Origin: Gammaproteobacteria bacterium | GTDB lineage: Bacteria; Pseudomonadota; Gammaproteobacteria; Arenicellales; Poriferihabitantaceae | Assembly (NCBI GenBank): GCA_028066695.1 | Contig: JALCBG010000004.1 | Span: forward strand, 16,014-67,731 | Direction of reading: 5' to 3' | Length of the DNA stretch: 51,718 nt | Shown here: piece after piece, positions 9,364 through 17,679 of the stretch | Numbering within the stretch: position 1 is the stretch's first letter | Layout of the letters: every line of letters begins with the position of its first letter | Made by a program: the position numbers and the translations under genes | The notes under the pieces: model-generated | Database searches by the model: none | What the model was told of the DNA's origin: nothing | Seen by the model: only the letters and a program-made list of their open reading frames with translations

Positions 9364-9380
9364 GAATAAAAATAAAATGA

Positions 9381-9400
9381 GCCGGCCGCTCGGCGCCGGC
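9381..9400 (-). terminator. GC hairpin followed by a T-rich run between guaB and guaA
   Basis: On the minus strand a GCCGGC/GCCGGC stem with an 8-base loop is followed by TCATTTTATTTTTATTC, which runs straight into the guaA ATG. It looks like an intrinsic terminator or attenuator. The T-rich part may instead serve as an unstructured landing site for ribosomes. Confidence 0.45.
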
Positions 9401-9420
9401 GAAAATTCGTTCGCGCGCGC

Positions 9421-10878
9421 TCATTCGCCGCGGTAGTTCGGCGCCTCTTTCACGATGGAAACATCGTGCACATGGCTTTCCTTCATGCCGGCATTGGTGA
9501 TGCGCACAAACCGCGCGCGCGTTCGCATCTCTTCTATGGTGGCGTTGCCGGTGTAACCCATGCTGGCGCGCAGCCCGCCCATCAATTGGTGAATCACTTT
9601 GCGCATCGGGCCCTTGTAGGGGACGCGCCCTTCAATCCCTTCGGGCACCAGTTCGTCTGCGCTGTCGGCGCCGTGCTGGAAGTAGCGGTCTTTCGCGCCT
9701 TGCTGCAGCGCGCCGAGCGAGCCCATGCCTCGGTAGGATTTATACGAGCGCCCCTGATACATCTCAATTTCGCCGGGGGATTCGTCGGTGCCGGCGAGCA
9801 GTCCGCCGACCATGACCGCGTGCGCGCCGGCCGCGATGCATTTGGCGATGTCGCCGGAGGAGCGCACGCCGCCGTCGGCGATCAGCGCGACATCGGAGTT
9901 TTTCAGGCCGAGTCGCGCCTGCTCTATCGCGTGAATCTGCGGCACGCCGACGCCGGCGACTATGCGCGTGGTGCAAATGGAGCCGGGGCCGATGCCGATT
10001 TTGACCGCGTCGGCGCCGGCCTCGGCCAAATCGCGCGCGGCCTCGGCCGTGGCGATGTTGCCGCCGATCACCTGCGCCTGCGGGTGCGCTTTTTTGATCT
10101 TGGAGACGCGCGCGAGCACCGAGGCAGAATGCCCATGCGCGGTGTCCACGACGATCGCGTCCACGCCGACGCCCAGCAATTCCTCCACGCGCTCGTCCGC
10201 GTCGTCGCCGACGCCGACCGCGGCCGCGACCAGCAGCCGGCCTTGCGCGTCGCGGCACGCGTTCGGGTGGTCGCTGGATTTTTGGATGTCCTTGACCGTG
10301 ATCAACCCGCGCAAATTGCCGCCCTCGTCCACCACCAGCACCTTTTCAATGCGGTGGCGGTGCAAAAGCGCCTCCACTTCTTCGGCGCCCGCGCCTTCGC
10401 GCACCGTGACCAGCCGCTCGGCCGGCGTCATGACTTTGCTGACCGCGGTGTCCATGGATTTTTCAAAGCGCAAATCGCGGCTGGTGACGATGCCGACCGC
10501 GCGCGCGCCGTCCATCACCGGCACGCCGGAGATCGCGTGTTTTTGCATCAACTCCAGCACATCGCGCACGCTCGCATGTTTGCCGGCGGTGACCGGATCG
10601 CTGATGACGCCGCTCTCGTGTTTTTTTACGCGGCGCACTTCCTCGGCCTGCGCGCGCGGTGTGCAGTTGCGGTGAATGACACCGACTCCGCCGGCCTGCG
10701 CCAGGCATATCGCGGCGTTGGCGCCGGTGACGCTGTCCATCGCCGCCGACAGCAGCGGCAGATTCAGCGACAATTCGCGGGTAAAGCGCGTGCGCAAATC
10801 GGCTTCGCGCGGCAGGAACGCCGAGCGCGCCGGCAGCAGCAGCACATCGTCAAAGGTCAGCGCCAGCGTCGCATCCAT
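9421..10878 (-). CDS. guaB: Inosine-5'-monophosphate dehydrogenase
   Basis: Oxidises IMP to XMP, the committed step toward GMP, with NAD+. The protein is 485 residues from ATG 10878. It opens [15 protein letters not shown], has two CBS domains (about residues 95-205), and the catalytic loop [13 protein letters not shown] carries the active cysteine. The flap and C-terminal region ([11 protein letters not shown]) is intact. A GTG at 10893 extends the frame by five codons, but that stretch contains the TATAAT promoter hexamer. guaA follows at 57 bases. Canonical gene. Confidence 0.95.
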   Translation of the reverse strand: MDATLALTFDDVLLLPARSAFLPREADLRTRFTRELSLNLPLLSAAMDSVTGANAAICLAQAGGVGVIHRNCTPRAQAEEVRRVKKHESGVISDPVTAGKHASVRDVLELMQKHAISGVPVMDGARAVGIVTSRDLRFEKSMDTAVSKVMTPAERLVTVREGAGAEEVEALLHRHRIEKVLVVDEGGNLRGLITVKDIQKSSDHPNACRDAQGRLLVAAAVGVGDDADERVEELLGVGVDAIVVDTAHGHSASVLARVSKIKKAHPQAQVIGGNIATAEAARDLAEAGADAVKIGIGPGSICTTRIVAGVGVPQIHAIEQARLGLKNSDVALIADGGVRSSGDIAKCIAAGAHAVMVGGLLAGTDESPGEIEMYQGRSYKSYRGMGSLGALQQGAKDRYFQHGADSADELVPEGIEGRVPYKGPMRKVIHQLMGGLRASMGYTGNATIEEMRTRARFVRITNAGMKESHVHDVSIVKEAPNYRGE

Positions 10879-10884
10879 TTGCGC

Positions 10885-10890
10885 ATTATA
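10885..10890 (-). promoter_or_regulatory. Consensus TATAAT -10 of guaB
   Basis: Exact TATAAT on the minus strand. Only six bases separate it from the guaB ATG, so transcription should start at or next to the ATG and give a leaderless mRNA. No clear -35. Confidence 0.55.
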
Positions 10891-10901
10891 CACGCGGCCG
10901 G

Positions 10902-10907
10902 CATAAT
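10902..10907 (+). promoter_or_regulatory. Possible -10 for the CNBD gene
   Basis: CATAAT on the plus strand, 35 bases before the GTG start, divergent from the guaB promoter. Weak: one hexamer only. Confidence 0.3.
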
Positions 10908-10942
10908 GCGGACCCCTACACCACTTTCAAGCGGAGCGCGCC

Positions 10943-11413
10943 GTGGCGGTTTCCAAAGAAGCGCAGCAATTGAAGCAGGTGCCATTGCTGTCGAGCCTTG
11001 ATCCGAAGCAACTGAAGTTGCTCGCCTTCACCTGCGAGGTTTTTGATTACGCCGACCGGGAATTTCTGTTCCGCCAGGGCGAGGCCTCCGACTGCGTCTA
11101 TGTGGTGCTGGACGGCGAGGTGGAAGTTCTCGGCGGCGGCGATGGCGGACACGAGGTGCTGCTGGCGAGCGCCGGCGCGAACACTCTTATTGGCGAGATG
11201 GCGGTGCTCGGCGGAGACGCGCGCACCGCCAGCATCCGCGCGCGCGGCGCGGGGTCGGCGCTGAAAATTCCGAACGAGCGCTTTTTGGAACTGGTCACCG
11301 GCAATCCGCAGGTCGCGCTGCAAGTGATGCGCACGCTGAGCGCCAAACTCTCCACAACCACCCGCCACGCCGCCGGCCTGCAGACGCGCCTCGACGAATT
11401 GGAAAAACGCTGA
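10943..11413 (+). CDS. Stand-alone cyclic-nucleotide-binding domain protein
   Basis: 156 residues, essentially one CRP-type cNMP-binding beta-barrel. Seen: EFLFRQGEASDCVYVVLDGEVEVL (first half) and the phosphate-binding-cassette region LIGEMAVLGGDARTASIRA, with the GE of the cassette and an Arg two residues after the Thr-Ala. It lacks the helix-turn-helix of CRP/FNR regulators, so it is unlikely to bind DNA itself. GTG start preceded by GGAG. It lies 38 bases before the ABC-exporter-like gene on the same strand, which suggests that it senses a ligand for, or docks on, that protein. Whether it binds cAMP, cGMP or nothing is unknown. Confidence 0.8.
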   Translation: MAVSKEAQQLKQVPLLSSLDPKQLKLLAFTCEVFDYADREFLFRQGEASDCVYVVLDGEVEVLGGGDGGHEVLLASAGANTLIGEMAVLGGDARTASIRARGAGSALKIPNERFLELVTGNPQVALQVMRTLSAKLSTTTRHAAGLQTRLDELEKR

Positions 11414-11451
11414 GCCGGACCGCGCGCCGCCGCCCCGCTCCCCGCATTGTC

Positions 11452-14082
11452 ATGGACAAATCCATCTACCGCTACATCCTGCGCCACACCAAGCGCGACC
11501 AGATTTTTCTGGTGCTGCTGACCGCGGCCTCCATGCCGCTGGTCTATTACTCGCTGGAAATTCCGAAACTGATCATCAACAAGGCGATCGGCGGCGGCGC
11601 GGCAGCCTACCAGGCGTTCGGTATTTCCATGACGCAGATCCAGTATCTGCTGCTGCTCAGCGGCATCTTCTTGGCCATGGTCATCATCAACGGCGGCATG
11701 AAGTATGTGATCAATGTGTACCGCGGCGTGCTCGGCGAGCGCATGCTGCGGCGCTTTCGCTACACGCTGTATGCGCGCATTCTGCGCTTTCCGCTGCCGC
11801 ATTTTAAAAATGTAAGCGCCGGCGAAATCATCCCGATGGTCACCGCCGAGACCGAGCCGCTCGGCGGTTTCATCGGCGATTCCATCGCGCTGCCGGTGAT
11901 GCAGGGCGGGCTGCTGCTGACCTACCTGTCGTTTATTTTTGTGCAGGACTTTTGGCTGGGCATCGCCTCCATCGCGCTGTATCCGCCGCAGATTTGGCTG
12001 ATACCGCGCCTGCAGCACGCGGTCAACCAACTGAGCAAGGAGCGCGTGCAAAATGTCCGCAAACTTTCCGACCGCATCGGCGAATCGGTCGCCGGCATTT
12101 CCGACATTCACGCCAACGACGCCGGCGACTACGAGCGCGCCGATATCAGCCGGCGGCTCGGTGTGGTGTTCGGAATCCGCAACGAAATTTACCGCCGAAA
12201 GTTCTTCATCAAGTTCCTGAACAACTTTCTGGCGCAACTGACGCCGTTTTTTTTCTATTCCATCGGCGGCTATTTGGTGCTGAAAAACCAGTTGTCGCTC
12301 GGCGCGCTGGTGGCGGTGCTGGCCGCCTACAAGGACATCGCGCCGCCGTGGAAGGAGTTGCTGAAGTTCTACCAAATCACCGAGGATGTGCGCGTCAAAT
12401 ACGCGCAGATCATTGAGCAGTTCGCGCCGCAGGGAATGCTCGCGCCGGAACTGCAGCGGCCGCTGGACGACGACGCGGCGCAAATCAAACTGGACGGCGG
12501 CGTACGCGCCAGCCGGCTGCGATACAGCGAGGACGCGGCGGCGCGCGTGGACGGCATGGATTTTGAAATCGGCGGAGACGCGCACACCGCGGTGTTCGGC
12601 CGCGACGGCGGCGGCGGGGACGAATTGATGCAGTTGCTGGCGCGGCTGCTCGCGCCGAACGCCGGCGCGGTGCATTTCGGCGGCGTGGATTCGCAGACCC
12701 TGCCCGAGTCGGTGACCGGGCGGCGCATCGGCTATTGCGGCGCCGATTCGCGGCTGTTCAACGCGTCCATTCGCGACAACTTGTATTACGGGCTGAAACA
12801 GCGGCCGGTAAATGCGGATGCGGATGAAGACGGGGATGACGACGCGCACCGCCGGACCATTAAAGAATCGCTTGCCTCCGGCAACTCCACGCAAAACCGA
12901 AACGCCGACTGGGTGGACATCGGCCTGGCCGGCGCGGCCGACGCCGGCGCGTTTGAAGACGCCGTACACGCGGTGATTGAATGCGTGGAATTGGATGACG
13001 AATTGCTGACACTGGCATTGCGCTCGGCCGACATTGAATTGCCGCCGCGCCTCGCCGCGCAAATCGCCGCGTTGCGCGAGCAGGTGGTCGGCGAGGTCAA
13101 CCAACTCGGCTCGGGCGGCATCATTGAACCGCTGGACGCGTCGCAATACATTCAAAATTTAACCGTGGAGGAAAACCTTCTGTTCGGCGCGCCGGCGAGC
13201 GGCATCAGCGCCGCCGAATTTCTCGCGGAAAATTCGCTCGCGCAAAAAGTCCTGCATGACAGCGGCCTGCAGCGCGACCTTGGCGGCATCGGTTTGGAAC
13301 TCGCGCGGCTGATGGTGGAATTGTTTTCCGATGTGCCGGACGACAGCGAATTGTTTGAGCAGTTCAGTTTCATAAAGGCCGCCGACTTGCCGGAATACCG
13401 GGAGTTGCTCGCGAGCGTGGATGCCGCCGGCGAAGACGGAGACGACGAAATTTCTCCGCCGATGCGCGAAAAACTCGTGGCGCTCAGTTTGCAGTTGTGC
13501 CCGGCGCGCCACCGCCTGGGGTTGATCACGCCGGAAATTCAAGAGAAAGCGCTGACCGCGCGCAAAATTTTAATGCGCGAATTCGGCGGCGACGGCGCGC
13601 GCATCCGCTTCTTTGACCGCGACAGTTACAACCCCGGCATGTCGGTGCAGGAAAACCTGCTGTTCGGCATGATCGCCTACTCCAAAGGGCACCTGCAGCC
13701 GCGCGTCACCGAAACCATCCGCGGCGTCCTGAAAAAGGCAAACTTAAACCGCGAAATCGTGCTCGCCGGACTGGACTGCCCGGCCGGCGCGGGCGGCATG
13801 AAATTGCCGGCCGCCCTCCGCCAAAAACTCACGCTGGCGCGAGCGCTTTTGAAAAACCCGGATGTGCTGATCATCAACAACGCGCTCGGCGACTTGGACG
13901 GCCGGAGTTTCACGCGCATTCTCGGGCGCGTCATGGAGGCGCGGCGCGGGCGCAATTTGATCTGGGCGCTGAACGACCCGGCCTGCCTGGCGCGCTTTGC
14001 GCGGGTGCTGATCATTGAGAAAAACAAACTGGCGCACCAAGGCGCGCCGGACGAATTGGCCGGGGTGATCGCCGAGTTGTGA
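11452..14082 (+). CDS. ABC-exporter-like protein with degenerate nucleotide-binding region
   Basis: 876 residues. Residues about 1-320 are an ABC type-1 exporter membrane domain. An NBD-like region follows, expanded to about 530 residues and with its catalytic residues lost. The Walker A position reads GRDGGGGDE (383-391), with no Lys and no Ser/Thr. The signature position is LPAAL before RQKLTLARALL. Walker B is DVLIINNAL (804-812), where Asp-Glu has become Asn-Asn. The switch His is missing (LIWALNDPA). Three copies of the post-Q-loop element occur: ASIRDNLYYG (438-447), LTVEENLLFG (570-579) and MSVQENLLFG (730-739). So parts of the NBD appear repeated, with acidic insertions (455-560, 620-670). 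It probably does not hydrolyse ATP normally. Cargo unknown. Preceded by the CNBD gene. Confidence 0.75.
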   Translation: MDKSIYRYILRHTKRDQIFLVLLTAASMPLVYYSLEIPKLIINKAIGGGAAAYQAFGISMTQIQYLLLLSGIFLAMVIINGGMKYVINVYRGVLGERMLRRFRYTLYARILRFPLPHFKNVSAGEIIPMVTAETEPLGGFIGDSIALPVMQGGLLLTYLSFIFVQDFWLGIASIALYPPQIWLIPRLQHAVNQLSKERVQNVRKLSDRIGESVAGISDIHANDAGDYERADISRRLGVVFGIRNEIYRRKFFIKFLNNFLAQLTPFFFYSIGGYLVLKNQLSLGALVAVLAAYKDIAPPWKELLKFYQITEDVRVKYAQIIEQFAPQGMLAPELQRPLDDDAAQIKLDGGVRASRLRYSEDAAARVDGMDFEIGGDAHTAVFGRDGGGGDELMQLLARLLAPNAGAVHFGGVDSQTLPESVTGRRIGYCGADSRLFNASIRDNLYYGLKQRPVNADADEDGDDDAHRRTIKESLASGNSTQNRNADWVDIGLAGAADAGAFEDAVHAVIECVELDDELLTLALRSADIELPPRLAAQIAALREQVVGEVNQLGSGGIIEPLDASQYIQNLTVEENLLFGAPASGISAAEFLAENSLAQKVLHDSGLQRDLGGIGLELARLMVELFSDVPDDSELFEQFSFIKAADLPEYRELLASVDAAGEDGDDEISPPMREKLVALSLQLCPARHRLGLITPEIQEKALTARKILMREFGGDGARIRFFDRDSYNPGMSVQENLLFGMIAYSKGHLQPRVTETIRGVLKKANLNREIVLAGLDCPAGAGGMKLPAALRQKLTLARALLKNPDVLIINNALGDLDGRSFTRILGRVMEARRGRNLIWALNDPACLARFARVLIIEKNKLAHQGAPDELAGVIAEL

Positions 14083-14121
14083 GCGCCCGCGCATGCATGC
14101 GCGCCGCCGCGCGATGTGTTG

Positions 14122-14127
14122 TATGAT
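14122..14127 (+). promoter_or_regulatory. TATGAT -10 before the Prc-like protease gene
   Basis: TATGAT followed by TGCC, 28 bases before the ATG at 14156. The same TATGAT-TGCC string occurs before the 2PGK-like gene at 17645, which supports both as promoters. Confidence 0.45.
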
Positions 14128-14155
14128 TGCCTGCCAACCCCCACCCGCCTCCGCC

Positions 14156-16321
14156 ATGTTTATTCGCGCACTCTCATTTACCCTCCCCCTGCTATTCTGC
14201 CTCTCCGCGGCGGCGCAGAATTCCGGCCAAGATTCCGACGCCGCGCCCGGCCTGGCCGGCCTCGCCCCGGCCGAGCAGCCGGTGATGAAGCCCGAGCAGG
14301 CCGACGCGATCAAGTTGATCTCCTACCTGATCAACAAATCGCATTACCGCACGCGCCCGCTGGATGACGGTTTTTCCGAGGGCGTTTTGCAGGCCTATCT
14401 GGAGGCGCTGGATCCCGGCAAAAATGTCTTCCTGCAGTCTGACATTGACGGCTTTGAAAACCTGCGCCACCAGTTTGACGACTACATCCGCGACGGCCGG
14501 CTCGGCCCGGTGTTCGGCATGTTTGACATCCTGCGCATCCGCATAGATCAGCGCGTGGAATACGCGCTCGCGCGGCTGGAGCAGCCGTTTGACTTTGCGC
14601 GCGACGAGGAATTTTTGTTTGACCGCAGCGACGCCGGCTGGGCGCGCGACGCCGCCGAGTTGGACGCGATTTGGCGGCGGCGCATCAAGAACGACATTCT
14701 CAACCTGCGCCAGTCCGGCAAGGAGGAGGACGCGATTCGCGAGACGCTGGCGCGCCGCTACACCCACCTGGCGCGGCGCACGCGGCATTTCAAATCCGAA
14801 GACGTGTTCCAGACTTTTGTGAACGCCTATTTGCGCCGCATAGATCCGCACACCACCTATTTCTCGCCGCGCGCCAGCGAGAACTTTCAGATTCACATGC
14901 GCCTGTCGCTGGAAGGCATCGGCGCGGTGCTGCAAAGCGACAACGAGTACACGCAGGTGCGGCGCATCATCCCCGGCGGGCCGGCCGACATCGCCGGCGA
15001 ACTGCAGGCCGAAGACCGCATCGTCGGCGTCGCCCAGGAAGACGGCGAGATGGTGGATGTCATCGGCTGGCGCATGGACGACGTGGTCGCGCTGATTCGC
15101 GGCCCGAAAGGCTCGCTCGTCCGCCTGGAAGTGCTGCCGGGGGAAGGCGCGCCGGACAGCCCGACGCGGGTGCTGTCGGTGCGCCGCGACAAAATCAGTC
15201 TGGACGAGCAGGCCGCAAAAAAACGCACACTGGAAATTGACCTGCCGCAGGGCAAGGCCGACATCGGCGTCATCGACCTGCCGTCGTTCTACATAGATTT
15301 CGCCGGCCAGCACCAAAAACTCCCGAACTACCGCAGCACCACGCGCGATGTGCGCAAGTTGCTCGCCGAGTTTGAAGAGGAAGGCATAGACGGCCTGATC
15401 ATTGACCTGCGCGGCAACGGCGGCGGCGCGCTCAGCGAAGCGGTCGCGCTGACCGGGCTGTTCATAGACCGCGGCCCGGTGGTGCAGGTGCACAACGCCG
15501 GCGGGCGCACCCATGTGGACCGCGACCCCGACCCGGGAATCGTTTACCGCGGCCCGCTCGCGGTGCTGGTGGATTCGGGCAGCGCCTCGGCCTCGGAGAT
15601 TTTCGCCGGCGCGATTCAGGATTACGGCCGCGGGCTGGTCATCGGCGAGCCGACTTTCGGCAAGGGCACCGTGCAGCACCTGGTCAGCCTCGACCGCTTC
15701 GCCAAAAGCGGCGCCTCGCTCGGACAGTTGAAAGTGACCATCGCGCAATTCTTCCGCGTCAACGGCGACAGCACGCAGCACCGCGGCGTCATTCCTGACT
15801 TCATCTGGCCGACCGCGGGCGACGACGCCGAATCCGGCGAACGCGCCTATGAAACCGCCATCGCCTGGCGGCGCATCGCGCCGGCCGCATTCGCCCGCCA
15901 CGCCGAATCGCCGGCGCCGGACGCGCTCGCGCATGTGCGCGCGCTGCACGAGGCGCGCGTGGAAGAGAGTCCGGAATTCCGCTACTGGCGCGACGCGGCG
16001 AAAATGGACGAAGAGCGCCGCGACATCAAGTCGGTCGCGCTGCATGAAAAGAAACGCAAACGCGAGCGCGAAGCGCGCGAGGCGCGCGAACTGGAATTGG
16101 AAAACCGCATGCGCCGCGCGCTCGGCAAGAAGACCGCGGCCTCGCACAAAGCGCTGACCGAGGAAAACGAAGCGCAGGACCGCGCCGCCGAAAACGACCG
16201 CCTGGCCTCCGAGCCGGACGCGTTTTTGCGCGAGAGCGGCCGCATTCTGAGCGACTACCTGCACGCGCTCGGCGGTCGCCTCGCCAGCGTCGGACGCGAC
16301 GGCGCGCAAGCCGGCGAATAA
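14156..16321 (+). CDS. prc: C-terminal processing protease, Prc/Tsp family (S41)
   Basis: Periplasmic serine protease that trims or degrades proteins from the C-terminus; 721 residues. A signal peptide (MFIRALSFTLPLLFCLSAAA) ends near AAA-QN. Next come a helical N-terminal domain, a PDZ domain (about IGAVLQSDN to VLPGEG), and the S41 core with the nucleophile region DSGSASASEIFAGAIQDYGR and the lysine in FGKGTVQ. The C-terminal helical tail is rich in Lys, Arg and Glu. I chose ATG 14156 because it opens the signal peptide; a frame from 14093 would add an implausible leader containing the promoter. No SD is seen. Close to E. coli Prc in layout and length. Confidence 0.92.
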   Translation: MFIRALSFTLPLLFCLSAAAQNSGQDSDAAPGLAGLAPAEQPVMKPEQADAIKLISYLINKSHYRTRPLDDGFSEGVLQAYLEALDPGKNVFLQSDIDGFENLRHQFDDYIRDGRLGPVFGMFDILRIRIDQRVEYALARLEQPFDFARDEEFLFDRSDAGWARDAAELDAIWRRRIKNDILNLRQSGKEEDAIRETLARRYTHLARRTRHFKSEDVFQTFVNAYLRRIDPHTTYFSPRASENFQIHMRLSLEGIGAVLQSDNEYTQVRRIIPGGPADIAGELQAEDRIVGVAQEDGEMVDVIGWRMDDVVALIRGPKGSLVRLEVLPGEGAPDSPTRVLSVRRDKISLDEQAAKKRTLEIDLPQGKADIGVIDLPSFYIDFAGQHQKLPNYRSTTRDVRKLLAEFEEEGIDGLIIDLRGNGGGALSEAVALTGLFIDRGPVVQVHNAGGRTHVDRDPDPGIVYRGPLAVLVDSGSASASEIFAGAIQDYGRGLVIGEPTFGKGTVQHLVSLDRFAKSGASLGQLKVTIAQFFRVNGDSTQHRGVIPDFIWPTAGDDAESGERAYETAIAWRRIAPAAFARHAESPAPDALAHVRALHEARVEESPEFRYWRDAAKMDEERRDIKSVALHEKKRKREREAREARELELENRMRRALGKKTAASHKALTEENEAQDRAAENDRLASEPDAFLRESGRILSDYLHALGGRLASVGRDGAQAGE

Positions 16322-16366
16322 TCCGCCGGATTCGCTTCCGGCTGCTTTTTGTCAGTGGCGCGCGCG

Positions 16367-17629
16367 ATGCATGACTCCGAATTCGGGCGCGCGGCGCGCG
16401 ACAGCGGCATTTTGCGGCTGATGGACGACCTCGGCGGCGCGATCAACCGCGACGCCGGCGTGCAGATGCTCGGCGGCGGAAATCCGGCCGCGATTCCCGC
16501 AGTGGAAAAAGTGTTCCGCGCCGAGATGGAGGCGATGCTCGCCGACGGGCGCGCCTTTGAGCGCATGGTCGGCAACTACGATTCGCCGCAGGGCAACGAC
16601 GCCTTCATTGAAGCGCTCGCTGAATTGCTGTCGGGCGCGCTCGGGCAGCCGTTGACGCGCGACAACATCGCCGTCACCAACGGCAGCCAGGCCGCCTTCG
16701 GCGCGCTGTTCAACATGTTCGCCGGGCGCGCGCGCGGCGGCAAGGTGAAAAAAATCCTGCTGCCGATGACACCGGAATACATCGGTTATGCCGACCTACT
16801 GCCCGGCGTTCGCCATGGGTTCACCGCGGCGCGCCCGCGCATTGAGGAACTGGACGACTGGCGCTTTAAATACCGGCTGGATTTTGAACGCCTGCGCATC
16901 GGCGATGACATCGGCGCGGTGTGCATTTCGCGCCCGACCAACCCGAGCGGCAATGTGATCACCGACGACGAACTCGCCCGCCTGCGGCGCATGGCGCGCG
17001 AGGCCGGCGTGCCGCTGATCGTCGACGGCGCCTACGGGCCGCCCTTCCCCGGCATCGTGTTCACGCGCGCCACGCCGTGCTGGGATGAAAACATGATCCT
17101 GTGCCTGAGTCTGTCAAAACTCGGCATGCCCGGCGCGCGCACCGGGATCGTGGTCGCCCGCCCGGAGATCATCGCGCACATCACCGAATCCAACGCGATT
17201 TTCACGCTCGCGCCCGGGCGTTTCGGGCCGTCACTGGCCGCGCGGCTGCTGGCCAACGGAGGTGAAAAACTGACGGCGCTATGCGCGCAACACATCACGC
17301 CGTATTACCGCGAGCGCTCGCGCCGCGCCGGAGAATTGCTGCGCGAGGCCGCGCATGGCGTGCCGCTGCGCGTGCATGCCTCCGAGGGCGCGATCTTTTT
17401 GTGGCTGTGGTTTCCGGGCATGCCAATCAGCGGCGACGCGCTCTACCGGCGGCTCAAGCGGCGCGGCGTGCTGGTGGTCGCCGGCGAGCACTTTTTTCCG
17501 GGGCTGAAAGGCGCCTGGCGGCACCGCGAAGAATGCATCCGCGTCACCTTCGCCGCCGAGGCCGCGCAACTGGAGCGCGGCATCGCCGCCATCGGTGAGG
17601 AAGCGCGGCGCGCGTATGCGGCGCGCTGA
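16367..17629 (+). CDS. avtA: Valine-pyruvate aminotransferase AvtA
   Basis: PLP enzyme that moves amino groups between valine or alanine and keto acids; 420 residues. It aligns with E. coli AvtA throughout: SGILRLMDDL at the N-terminus, GGGNPA, ALTNGSQ-type VTNGSQAAF, LPMTPEYIGYAD, SRPTNPSGNVITD, the PLP lysine in LSLSKLGMPGARTG, and EGAIFLWLWFPG near the end. ATG 16367 gives the family's N-terminus. A TTG at 16349 would add six residues. It starts 45 bases after the protease gene and may share its transcript. Confidence 0.93.
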   Translation: MHDSEFGRAARDSGILRLMDDLGGAINRDAGVQMLGGGNPAAIPAVEKVFRAEMEAMLADGRAFERMVGNYDSPQGNDAFIEALAELLSGALGQPLTRDNIAVTNGSQAAFGALFNMFAGRARGGKVKKILLPMTPEYIGYADLLPGVRHGFTAARPRIEELDDWRFKYRLDFERLRIGDDIGAVCISRPTNPSGNVITDDELARLRRMAREAGVPLIVDGAYGPPFPGIVFTRATPCWDENMILCLSLSKLGMPGARTGIVVARPEIIAHITESNAIFTLAPGRFGPSLAARLLANGGEKLTALCAQHITPYYRERSRRAGELLREAAHGVPLRVHASEGAIFLWLWFPGMPISGDALYRRLKRRGVLVVAGEHFFPGLKGAWRHREECIRVTFAAEAAQLERGIAAIGEEARRAYAAR

Positions 17630-17644
17630 CGCGGCGCGCTTTGG

Positions 17645-17650
17645 TATGAT
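17645..17650 (+). promoter_or_regulatory. TATGAT -10 before the 2PGK-like gene
   Basis: TATGAT followed by TGCC, 29 bases before the ATG at 17680. Spacing and sequence match the hexamer at 14122. Confidence 0.5.
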
Positions 17651-17679
17651 TGCCGCGCGCCAACCGGACGCATAATGCA

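Noticed and set aside
14192-16309. Long open frames antisense to known genes (also 11098-13155, 20189-22237, 31660-33333, 38909-41338)
   Set aside because: They mirror real genes codon for codon, have Arg/Ala/His-rich low-complexity products and no family motifs. High GC at third positions removes stop codons from the opposite strand.
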